Below are positions 51,860 through 59,265 of a DNA stretch of 64,000 bases, piece after piece. The stretch covers positions 1,860,001 to 1,924,000 of the forward strand of contig NZ_CP141179.1 of NCBI RefSeq assembly GCF_035599575.1. The letters run 5' to 3'. The position numbers and the translations under genes were made by a program. Each line of letters opens with the position of its first letter. The stretch's first letter is position 1. The DNA is from Roseovarius sp. Pro17. Lineage in GTDB: Bacteria; Pseudomonadota; Alphaproteobacteria; Rhodobacterales; Rhodobacteraceae. Below the pieces are notes generated by a model that saw only the letters and a list, made by a program, of their open reading frames with translations, searched no databases and had not been told where the DNA came from.

Positions 51860-52618
51860 ATGATCGCCAGCCTACCGATGTATGACCGCGCCGAAACGGC
51901 GGATATTCTTGATACGCTTTGGGCTGAAACCCGCGCTCGGCTGCCCAAAGGGGCACCTGATCACCTGACGCGCGATGGCGATCTCTGGGGTCAGTGGACC
52001 CACCCAGATCTGATCCTGTCGCAGACCTGCGGCTATCCTTACCGCACCAGCCTGATTGGCAAGGTCCAACTCATCGCCGCCCCCGACAATCAACTGCCGG
52101 ACTGCCCGCCCGGCCATTACAACAGCGTGTTTGTCGTGCGCGATGACGAGTCGCGCCGCGATCTGACGGCCTTCGCCAACGCGCCCTTTGCCTATAGCGA
52201 GGCGCTGTCGCAATCGGGCTGGGCCGCACCGCAGAACCACGCGGCGGGGCTGGGTTTTACCTTCGCCAATACCATCCCGACGGGGGCGCACGTAAACTCG
52301 ACCCGGGCCGTGGCAGAGGGGCGCGCCGACATCGCCTGCATCGACGCGCTTAGCTGGCAGTTGATCCTGCGTCATGATCCTCACGCCGCCGCTCTGCGCG
52401 AGATCGGACGCACCATTCCCACACCATCGCTGCCGTTCATCACCGGGCGGGGACAGTATGCATCCGCCATTGCGGCGGCGCTGGGCGCCGCGATCGCCGC
52501 GCTGCCCCCTACAGCACGCGACGCCATCGGCCTGCATGGGCTGGTGCAGATCGCCGACGCCGATTACCTCGCCGTCGCGAATCCCGCACCGCCGCAATCG
52601 GTCCCCTCCCGCGCCTAA
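51860..52618 (+). CDS. PhnD-like periplasmic-binding-fold protein without a signal peptide
   Basis: A 252-residue protein resembling phosphate/phosphonate-type substrate-binding proteins. It has DLILSQTCGYPYRTSLIGKVQLIAAP, YNSVFVVRDDESRRDL, and RAVAEGRADIACIDALSWQLI, the family's ligand-binding turn. The start MIASLPMYDRAE shows no signal peptide, and no permease or ATPase gene is near. It is probably a cytoplasmic or solitary ligand sensor. The function is unknown. Confidence 0.78.
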   Translation: MIASLPMYDRAETADILDTLWAETRARLPKGAPDHLTRDGDLWGQWTHPDLILSQTCGYPYRTSLIGKVQLIAAPDNQLPDCPPGHYNSVFVVRDDESRRDLTAFANAPFAYSEALSQSGWAAPQNHAAGLGFTFANTIPTGAHVNSTRAVAEGRADIACIDALSWQLILRHDPHAAALREIGRTIPTPSLPFITGRGQYASAIAAALGAAIAALPPTARDAIGLHGLVQIADADYLAVANPAPPQSVPSRA

Positions 52619-53092
52619 CATTCGATCCCACAAGACCGAACTGCCTGACTTTTGTCCCCAACCGAGAGCCAGCTCAAACGGCGACCGACGGGCACGCTTT
52701 ATTGCCCCATGACCCCGCCCGACACAGCGATCATGACCCCGCGCAAAATCTACGGCACGCTCTAAGTGATGAAAAGGTGTCGGTGTCAGCGCCTCTCGCG
52801 GTAACGTTGCGTCGCTCATCTGGTCGTCGGGGTCGGGCCAAATTGAGGATCCTGCGCATTCGCCAGCCGCTCCGCCGGATACTGGTGCAGGACATGTGGG
52901 TTTGCGCCCTGTCCAGCCTTGGCAGAGTCTCGATCGTACTGGTCTAGGCCACGAGTTTGCGCGTTAAGCGCCGCGCGCGCAGCAGGCGACAACGCGACTA
53001 GGCCCGCACATGCCGCAGGAGCAGCGCAGCATAATGAGGTTGCGCCCAAACCTGATCCGGTGAATCAATCCCCTCAAAGGGAAGGATACCTG
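52619..53092. other. Gene-free stretch before the first glutamine-synthetase-like gene
   Basis: A 474-base gap. Short open frames exist on both strands (for instance one ending at 52947 and a TTG-initiated one from 53049 on the minus strand), but none resembles a known protein. The glutamine-synthetase promoter must lie here. I see no structured element of note. Confidence 0.5.
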
Positions 53093-54409
53093 ATGAGCAT
53101 CGACAATTTCGCCACTTTCCGCGTGGCTGCCTGCGATCTGAACGGCCAGATGCGCGGCAAGAGGATGCCAGCCAGCTATTTCGCCAATCTCGAAAATGAC
53201 GCCGTGCGGATGCCGCTTTCGGTGCTGAACGTCGATATCAAGGGCGCCGATATTGAGGACAGCCCCCTGCTGTTCGGGACCGGCGATGCCGACGGCATCA
53301 TGCGCCCCACCTCGCGCGGGCCTGTTCCCCTGCCGTGGCTGGATAGCGCGCAGCCGCTGGTGCCGATGCAGATGTATTTCGAGGATGGCACGCCATTTTA
53401 CGGCGACGCGCGCCACGCCCTTGGGCGCGTGCTAGAACGCTACGCGGCGCGGGGCTGGCAGGTGATCGCCTCGACCGAGCTGGAATTCACCCTCGTAGAT
53501 GACAGCGGCAAGCAGCTGAAACATGTGCGCGATCCGCGTAATCGGCGTCGCATTGATGCGTCCGAGATCCTGTCCCTCAGCCAGATGGACGCGTTCGATC
53601 CGTTCCTGTCGGCCCTTTACGAGGCCTGCAATGCAATGGGGATCGAGGCGCAGACCACCACCTCCGAGGCGGGTGTCGGCCAGTTCGAAATTACGCTGAA
53701 CCATCAGGACGCAATGCGCGCCGCCGACGACACATGGCTTTTCAAATCGCTCATTCGCGGCCTTGCCCATCGCTATGACTGTGCGGCAACGTTCATGGCC
53801 AAACCCTTTGCGCTGGATTCAGGCAACGGGATGCACATGCATTTCTCTGTTCTGGATGCTGAGGGGAACAATATCTTCGACGATGGCGGCCCCAAGGGCA
53901 CCGATATGCTGCGCCACGCGATCGGGGGCTGCCTTGCAGCGATGCAAGGCTCGACGCTGATATTTGCCCCTCACGCCAACAGTTATGCAAGGATGACGCC
54001 CGGCGCGCACGCCCCAACGGCGATCTGCTGGGCCTATGAGAATCGCACAGCAGCTATCCGCGTTCCCGGCGGCTCGCCCAAGGCCCGCCGGATTGAGCAC
54101 CGCGTCGCGGGCGGGGACATCAATCCCTATCTCAGCTTTGCTGCGATCCTCGGCGCGGCACTGATCGGGATCGAGGACGCGATGGACCCCGGCGCGCCCC
54201 TGAGCGGCAGCGCCTATGGGCAGGATCTGCCGCAACTTGCGACCGACTGGACGCGCGCCGTCGACCTTTTCGAGGCTGAACCGCTCATGCCGCGTATCTT
54301 TGAGCCGCGCCTCATTCGCAACCTCGTTCAGACCAAGCGGCAGGAGATCACCGTCATGGGCGAGATCGACGAATCCGACCATTGGAAGACCTATCTGGAC
54401 AAGGTCTGA
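53093..54409 (+). CDS. Glutamine-synthetase-like ligase (first copy)
   Basis: A 438-residue member of the glutamine synthetase fold, close to gamma-glutamylpolyamine synthetases. Glutamate/metal-site features seen are STELEFTLV, the GVGQFEITLNHQDA block and the GNGMHMHFSVLD motif. The C-terminal IRVPGGSPKARRIEHRVAGGDINPYL is present. The start was set at the ATG 53093 (GGGAAGG site); the longer frame to 52919 does not resemble the family. It probably ligates glutamate to an amine, as in PuuA. Confidence 0.9.
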   Translation: MSIDNFATFRVAACDLNGQMRGKRMPASYFANLENDAVRMPLSVLNVDIKGADIEDSPLLFGTGDADGIMRPTSRGPVPLPWLDSAQPLVPMQMYFEDGTPFYGDARHALGRVLERYAARGWQVIASTELEFTLVDDSGKQLKHVRDPRNRRRIDASEILSLSQMDAFDPFLSALYEACNAMGIEAQTTTSEAGVGQFEITLNHQDAMRAADDTWLFKSLIRGLAHRYDCAATFMAKPFALDSGNGMHMHFSVLDAEGNNIFDDGGPKGTDMLRHAIGGCLAAMQGSTLIFAPHANSYARMTPGAHAPTAICWAYENRTAAIRVPGGSPKARRIEHRVAGGDINPYLSFAAILGAALIGIEDAMDPGAPLSGSAYGQDLPQLATDWTRAVDLFEAEPLMPRIFEPRLIRNLVQTKRQEITVMGEIDESDHWKTYLDKV

Positions 54410-54445
54410 AAACCCTTGCCCGCCTGATTTCACTGCGCTACCCTG

Positions 54446-54459
54446 AATTTGATCAAATT
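54446..54459. promoter_or_regulatory. Perfect 14-bp palindrome before the amidotransferase gene
   Basis: AATTTGATCAAATT is perfectly symmetric and lies 11 bases before the GTG start of the amidotransferase gene, in an otherwise GC-rich region. It looks like an operator for a dimeric regulator. Confidence 0.5.
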
Positions 54460-54470
54460 ATGAGGCACCT

Positions 54471-55190
54471 GTGAGCGTCCCCCACCCATCGCTGAGCCCC
54501 GAGGATGGCACCACCACCGTCGGAATCCTTCTGACCGGCCATTCGCCCGAAGATATCAAGGCAGATCTGGGCGATTACGACGCCATGTTTGCCGATCTGT
54601 TAAAGGGCCATGGCCTCACCTATCGCACCTATGCCGTGGTTGATGGCGAATTCCCCGACGCCGTTCAGGATTGCGACAGTTGGCTCATCACCGGCTCGAA
54701 ACACGGCGCATATGAGCCGCATGATTGGATTCCCCCGCTGGAACAGTTCATTCGCGACGTCTATGACGATGGCCGCCCGATGGTGGGCATCTGCTTTGGC
54801 CATCAGATCATCGCGCAGGCGCTGGGTGGCACGGTCCAGAAATACTCAAAGGGCTGGGCCGTAGGCCGGCAGGACTACCTTATCGACGGCCAGCCCGTTG
54901 CGCTGAACGCGTGGCATCAGGATCAGGTTACAAAGCTGCCGGCAGATGCCACAGTGATCGGCCAAAACGCCTTTTGCGACAACGCTGCGCTGCTCTATGG
55001 CAATCGCATCCTGACGCTGCAGCCACATCCAGAACACACCGCCGAATTCTTTGGCCGACTGGCCGAAAGCCGGGGGCGCGGGCTGGTCCCGGACGACGTG
55101 CTGGATGCCGCGATCGCGCAGATGGATAAACCAACCCAACACCAGAGTGTGGCCGACCGCATGGCCGCCTTCCTGAAACGAGGTGCCTGA
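54471..55190 (+). CDS. Class I glutamine amidotransferase-like hydrolase
   Basis: A 239-residue protein with nucleophile Cys in VGICFGHQIIAQALGG (about 105) and His-Glu in LQPHPEHTAEF (about 185). It starts at a GTG (54471) preceded by GAGG. Between two glutamine-synthetase-like ligases it probably cleaves a gamma-glutamyl amide to release glutamate, like PuuD, although the sequence is closer to GMP-synthase-type GATase relatives. Its stop overlaps the next ATG by one base. Confidence 0.87.
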   Translation: MSVPHPSLSPEDGTTTVGILLTGHSPEDIKADLGDYDAMFADLLKGHGLTYRTYAVVDGEFPDAVQDCDSWLITGSKHGAYEPHDWIPPLEQFIRDVYDDGRPMVGICFGHQIIAQALGGTVQKYSKGWAVGRQDYLIDGQPVALNAWHQDQVTKLPADATVIGQNAFCDNAALLYGNRILTLQPHPEHTAEFFGRLAESRGRGLVPDDVLDAAIAQMDKPTQHQSVADRMAAFLKRGA

Positions 55191-56551
55191 TGGCAAACGA
55201 CTGGACCGACGACCTGCCCGAAGCGGCACGCGAATACCTCGAAGGTAAGCGCCTTGATGAGGTCGAGTGCATCATCTCGGACCTGCCGGGGATCGCGCGC
55301 GGCAAGGCTGTTCCGGCCACCAAATTTGCCAAACAGAAACATTTCCACCTGCCGGATTCGATCTTTTACCAGACGATCACCGGCGATTGGGGCGAGGCGG
55401 CAGGCGAAAGCGGCTTTATCGAACAGGACATGATCCTGAAACCCGACATGAGCACCGCGACCGCCGCGCCATGGACGGGCGACTGGACGCTTCAGGTCAT
55501 TCACGACGCCTATGACAAGAATATGGAGCCAATCCCGTTTTCGCCGCGCAATGTGCTAAAGCGCGTGGTCGAGGCATATGCCGAACGCGGGCTGACTGCC
55601 GTCGTCGCACCCGAGATGGAATTTTACCTTGTTGCACGCAACATAGACCCTGCGCAAAGCATCAAGCCAATGATGGGTCGTTCGGGCCGTCCCGCCGCCG
55701 CACGGCAGGCTTATTCGATGACCGCCGTGGATGAGTTCGGCCCTGTCATCGACGACATCTACGATTTCGCCGAGGCACAAGGGTTCGAGATCGACGGCAT
55801 CACGCAAGAGGGCGGCGCAGGCCAACTGGAAATTAACCTCGCCCATGGCGATCCCGTGAAGCTGGCCGACGAGGTGTTTTACTTCAAACGCCTCATCCGC
55901 GAGGCGGCGATGCGCCACGATTGTTTCGCCACTTTCATGGCCAAACCCATCGCCGAAGAGCCCGGCTCGGCCATGCATATTCATCATTCAGTGCTGGACA
56001 TAAAGACGGGCAAGAACGTCTTTACCGACGACGAAGGCAATGAGACGGACGCGTTCTATCACTTTATCGGCGGAATGCAGCGCCATCTACCCAGCGCCAT
56101 CGCGGTGCTGGCGCCCTACGTCAATTCCTACCGCCGCTACGTCAAGGATCACGCGGCGCCGATCAACCTCGACTGGGGCCGCGACAACCGCACGACGGGC
56201 ATCCGTATCCCCATCGCCGGGCCAGAGGCGCGACGCGTCGAGAACCGGCTGGCGGGGATGGATTGCAATCCCTATCTCGGCATCGCGGTTAGCCTCGCCT
56301 GCGGCCTTCTAGGCCTTCAGGAAAAGGAAAACCCAGCGCCGGAATGTACGACTGACAGCTATAAGGGCGAGGGCGATGTGCCGCCCGTTCTGGGCGATGC
56401 ACTGGACCTTTTCGACGCGGCGCCCAAGCTTCACGAGATCCTCGGCCCCGAATTCGCGCGCGTTTATTCCATCGTCAAACGCGCCGAATATGGGGAATTC
56501 CTGCAAGTGATTTCGCCGTGGGAGCGCGAGCATCTGCTACTGAACGTCTGA
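55190..56551 (+). CDS. Glutamine-synthetase-like ligase (second copy)
   Basis: A 453-residue glutamine-synthetase fold protein with APEMEFYLVARN, GGAGQLEINLAHGDP and the GSAMHIHHSVLD motif. IRIPIAGPEARRVENRLAGMDCNPYLG is the C-terminal signature. It is diverged from the first copy, so the two may use different amine acceptors. It lies in a tight operon with the amidotransferase and the PuuB-like oxidase, and belongs to gamma-glutamylated amine catabolism. Confidence 0.92.
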   Translation: MANDWTDDLPEAAREYLEGKRLDEVECIISDLPGIARGKAVPATKFAKQKHFHLPDSIFYQTITGDWGEAAGESGFIEQDMILKPDMSTATAAPWTGDWTLQVIHDAYDKNMEPIPFSPRNVLKRVVEAYAERGLTAVVAPEMEFYLVARNIDPAQSIKPMMGRSGRPAAARQAYSMTAVDEFGPVIDDIYDFAEAQGFEIDGITQEGGAGQLEINLAHGDPVKLADEVFYFKRLIREAAMRHDCFATFMAKPIAEEPGSAMHIHHSVLDIKTGKNVFTDDEGNETDAFYHFIGGMQRHLPSAIAVLAPYVNSYRRYVKDHAAPINLDWGRDNRTTGIRIPIAGPEARRVENRLAGMDCNPYLGIAVSLACGLLGLQEKENPAPECTTDSYKGEGDVPPVLGDALDLFDAAPKLHEILGPEFARVYSIVKRAEYGEFLQVISPWEREHLLLNV

Positions 56552-56555
56552 TCTC

Positions 56556-57866
56556 ATGGCGCTGAACCTTCTGCACGCAAATGACCGCGCCGGGGAATAC
56601 CCTGCCAGTTGGTATGCTGCTACCGCCGATACCTTTCCCGAATATGCGCCCCTGACCGGCGAGATGCGCGCTGATGTGGTCGTCGTCGGCGCGGGCTATA
56701 CAGGTCTTTCCGCCGCTCTGCATCTGGCCGAGGCGGGCATGGACGTGGCCCTGATCGAGGCCCAGCGCGTCGGATTTGGCGCGTCGGGGCGTAATGGCGG
56801 GCAGTTGGGCAGCGGGCAGCGCATGGACCAACAGGGTCTTGAGCGTCTGATGGGCGACGCCGACGCCGCCAAGCTGTGGGAACTGGCCGAGGACGCCAAG
56901 GCGCTCGTCAAGTCACTGATTACAAAACACAATATCGATTGCCACCTCAAACCCGGCATAGCCGAAGCCTGTTTTTCTGCTGGTGAGGTCGCGCATGAGC
57001 ACACCTATGCCGATCATCTGGCCCAGCGCTATGGCTATGACCAGTTGCAAAAACTGGATCGCGAACAGATGCAGGCCCTTTGCCCCTCGCCCGCCTATCA
57101 CGGCGGCGTTCTGGACATGGGCGCGGCACATCTGCACCCCTTGCGCTACGCCCTGGGCCTTGCCCGCGCGGCCAAGGCGGCAGGCGTGCGCATCTACGAG
57201 CGCAGCGAAGTCACAGGCATAGACGAAGGCGCGCGCGCATTGGTGCATACCACGACCGGACGCATCAGCGCCGATCACGTCATTCTGGCCTGCAATGGCT
57301 ATCTGGGCGGGCTGAATGGCAAGGTCGCGTCCCGCGTCATGCCCATCAACAATTTCATTGCCGCGACAAAGCCGCTGGGCGAAGACGCAGCGCGCGTCCT
57401 GACGCAGGACGTGGCGATTGCGGACACAAAATTCGTGGTCAACTATTTCCGCCTCAGCCACGACAAGCGGCTGCTCTTTGGCGGGGGTGAAAGCTATGGC
57501 TACCGCTTTCCCGCCGACATTGAGGCATTGGTGCGCAAGCCGATGACCCAGATTTTCCCGCATCTGAGGGACGTGCAGATCGACTACGCTTGGGGCGGCA
57601 CGCTGGCCATCACGATCAAGCGGATGCCGTATCTGGCGCGGATTGCGCCGAACATCCTCAGCGCGTCGGGCTATTCCGGCCACGGCGTCGGCAGCGCCAC
57701 CCATGCGGGCAAGCTGATGGCAGACGCCGTCGCAGGTCAGGCTGCGGGATTCGACACCATGGCGAGCGTGCCGGCGACCCCATTCCCCGGCGGTGCCGCG
57801 CTGCGCACGCCGCTGCTGATCCTGGCGATGACGTGGTATTCGCTGCGCGACCGGCTGGGTGTTTAA
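56556..57866 (+). CDS. FAD-dependent amine oxidase (gamma-glutamylputrescine oxidase type)
   Basis: A 436-residue DadA/PuuB-type flavoprotein. The dinucleotide-binding motif VVVVGAGYTGLSAALHLAEAG is near residue 33, then the GFGASGRNGGQ flavin segment follows. It would oxidise a gamma-glutamylated amine to an aldehyde. The next step would be an aldehyde dehydrogenase such as the one at 26405-27883. It starts 4 bases after the ligase stop. Its TAA stop codon is the first three bases of a dispersed repeat element. Confidence 0.92.
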   Translation: MALNLLHANDRAGEYPASWYAATADTFPEYAPLTGEMRADVVVVGAGYTGLSAALHLAEAGMDVALIEAQRVGFGASGRNGGQLGSGQRMDQQGLERLMGDADAAKLWELAEDAKALVKSLITKHNIDCHLKPGIAEACFSAGEVAHEHTYADHLAQRYGYDQLQKLDREQMQALCPSPAYHGGVLDMGAAHLHPLRYALGLARAAKAAGVRIYERSEVTGIDEGARALVHTTTGRISADHVILACNGYLGGLNGKVASRVMPINNFIAATKPLGEDAARVLTQDVAIADTKFVVNYFRLSHDKRLLFGGGESYGYRFPADIEALVRKPMTQIFPHLRDVQIDYAWGGTLAITIKRMPYLARIAPNILSASGYSGHGVGSATHAGKLMADAVAGQAAGFDTMASVPATPFPGGAALRTPLLILAMTWYSLRDRLGV

Positions 57867-57977
57867 AGCGTTTCGCGAAAGCCCTGAATCACAGATTTTC
57901 TCGAAACGCACACAACATATCAGCGTTGCGCGCGTTGCGCCTTTATCTGATGCCTCAGGCTAAAGGTGAAACGCTTT
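57864..57977. repeat. Dispersed palindromic repeat, copy A
   Basis: A 114-bp element with near-perfect terminal inverted repeats (TAAAGCGTTTCGC at the left, GAAACGCTTT at the right). It contains an AAGCGTTTCGCGAAAG...CTCGAAACGC hairpin, a central CAGCGTTGCGCGC block and a second weaker hairpin. The first TAA is the stop codon of the oxidase gene. Confidence 0.85.
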
Positions 57978-57982
57978 GGACG

Positions 57983-58300
57983 TCAGAACGTCGCCGCGAC
58001 ATCGTACATCACCGGCTCGAAACTGCGGCACAGCGCGTGGATCTCGCGGTTGCGGCGACGCATTTCATCGCTACGCAGCATCGCCTGAAAATCCTCGCGG
58101 CGCTTCCATTGCGAATAGTTGGCGATGCGTGTCTGCGCATCGTTCACATGCAGCCCCGCCCCCACAAAACCGGGCTGGTGCGAGATGAAGTTGGCATAGG
58201 CATCGGTCAGCGCATCCAGTAGATCCTGACACGTGCCGGGGCTCATCTCGAAAGTGGTGATAACGCTCTGATACGGACTGGGGTGGGTGATCTGGGGCAT
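57983..58300 (-). CDS. Antibiotic-biosynthesis monooxygenase (ABM) domain protein
   Basis: A 105-residue ferredoxin-like fold protein of the ABM family, with FISHQPGFVGAGLHVN and IANYSQWKRREDFQAML. Members are small oxygenases or dimeric scavengers acting on reactive quinone-like compounds. It is flanked on both sides by dispersed repeats, so it may be a mobile-like cassette. No further function can be assigned. Confidence 0.85.
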   Translation of the reverse strand: MPQITHPSPYQSVITTFEMSPGTCQDLLDALTDAYANFISHQPGFVGAGLHVNDAQTRIANYSQWKRREDFQAMLRSDEMRRRNREIHALCRSFEPVMYDVAATF

Positions 58301-58325
58301 GTCATTCTCCTTCTTCGCACCAGTC

Positions 58326-58440
58326 TAAAGCGTTTCGCGAAAAACCTGAATCAAAGATTTTCGCGAAACGCGCGCGACGTATCAGCGTTGCGCGCGTTTC
58401 GCCCTAGCTGAGTGCCTCAGGTTAGAGGCGAAACGCTTTA
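58326..58440. repeat. Dispersed palindromic repeat, copy B
   Basis: The best-preserved copy, 115 bp with perfect 13-bp terminal inverted repeats (TAAAGCGTTTCGC / GCGAAACGCTTTA). It consists of a strong left hairpin (GCGTTTCGCGAAAA...TTTTCGCGAAACGC), a spacer with ATCAGCGTTGCGCGC, and a weaker right hairpin. Confidence 0.9.
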
Positions 58441-58474
58441 GCACCGGCCACATGCGACGCAAACTATGACACGC

Positions 58475-58515
58475 TTAACCTTTCGTTTATCAAGTTTAAC
58501 CTTTCGTTTACCAAG
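58475..58515 (+). promoter_or_regulatory. Tandem 20-bp direct repeat resembling CtrA boxes
   Basis: TTAACCTTTCGTTTATCAAG (58475-58494) and TTAACCTTTCGTTTACCAAG (58496-58515) repeat with one mismatch and a 21-base period. Each contains TTAA-N7-TTTA, one base away from the CtrA consensus TTAA-N7-TTAA. They end 18 bases before the next start codon. Confidence 0.5.
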
Positions 58516-58533
58516 TTGACCGATTGTGTGCGC

Positions 58534-59172
58534 ATGAGCCGAGCTTTCACCCTGCTTCTCGCCCTTCTTTGCGTCGCGGGTTCCGCAAATGCGGGCGCAT
58601 GGCTGCGCGCAGACGGCGACGGATTCCTGTCGTGGAACATCAAGATTCAGGACGGCGCGGATACCCTGACATACAGCACAATCTACGCCGAATATGGGAT
58701 CAATCCCGATCTGACGGTCGGCCTCGATATGGGCAGTGACGAGGGCGGCGATCACAAGGCGCTGGCCTTTGTGCTGATGCCGCTATCGCGTGAAGGGTTG
58801 CATATCGCGTTCGAATTGGCGGCTGGCACGCTGGACAAGGGCGCGGCGATCCGGCCCGGCCTGTCGGTGGGCCAGGGGCTGAGTGTCGGCGATCTGAACG
58901 GCTGGTGGACCGTGGATACGCGCGCGCGGATCACGGGGGACGGCACCGCGCTGGCCATCGACACGACACTAGGCGTTAATCTGTGGGACGAAACGAAGCT
59001 GATCGGACAGGTGCAACAGGGCGGCCCGCTGAGCGATCCCGATTTCCTGCGGCTCACCGGATCGGTGGTTTGGGGCATCGCGCCTGGTCGGCATATGGAG
59101 GCTGGACTGACCACCGGCCTCATGAATGCCGAGGATTTCGGCGTCAAACTGGGCATGTGGCGGTCTTTTTAG
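58534..59172 (+). CDS. Exported beta-rich protein of unknown function
   Basis: A 212-residue protein with a clear signal peptide (MSRAFTLLLALLCVAGSANA), then about 190 residues of alternating strands (WLRADGDGFLSWNIKIQ, AEYGINPDLTVGLDMGSD, GRHMEAGLTTGLMNAEDFGVKLGMWRSF). The final aromatic Phe and repeated amphipathic strands suggest an outer-membrane beta-barrel. No family was recognised. Two CtrA-like boxes directly upstream hint at cell-cycle control. The ATG at 58534 was preferred to the TTG at 58516. Confidence 0.7.
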   Translation: MSRAFTLLLALLCVAGSANAGAWLRADGDGFLSWNIKIQDGADTLTYSTIYAEYGINPDLTVGLDMGSDEGGDHKALAFVLMPLSREGLHIAFELAAGTLDKGAAIRPGLSVGQGLSVGDLNGWWTVDTRARITGDGTALAIDTTLGVNLWDETKLIGQVQQGGPLSDPDFLRLTGSVVWGIAPGRHMEAGLTTGLMNAEDFGVKLGMWRSF

Positions 59173-59231
59173 ACTATTTGCCGCAGGAAAAGGGTAGTTT
59201 TTGCTTTCGACGGCGACGCTTAACCTTTATG

Positions 59232-59256
59232 TTTTCCGAAATCTCTTTTCGGAAAA
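59232..59256 (+). promoter_or_regulatory. Hairpin adjoining the ribosome site of the DegT-family gene
   Basis: Perfect 10-bp arms TTTTCCGAAA (59232-59241) and TTTCGGAAAA (59247-59256) flank a 5-base loop. The right arm leads straight into the AAGGTG ribosome site of the gene starting at 59266. Folding could hide or expose the ribosome site. Confidence 0.5.
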
Positions 59257-59265
59257 GGTGAAACA

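Noticed and set aside
52816-53049. A 77-residue minus-strand frame with a hydrophobic start
   Set aside because: It starts at a TTG, has no ribosome site, no known relatives and atypical composition, so it is not called.
52919-53092. A 58-residue N-terminal extension of the first glutamine-synthetase-like gene
   Set aside because: It does not resemble the family and lacks a ribosome site, while the ATG at 53093 has one.
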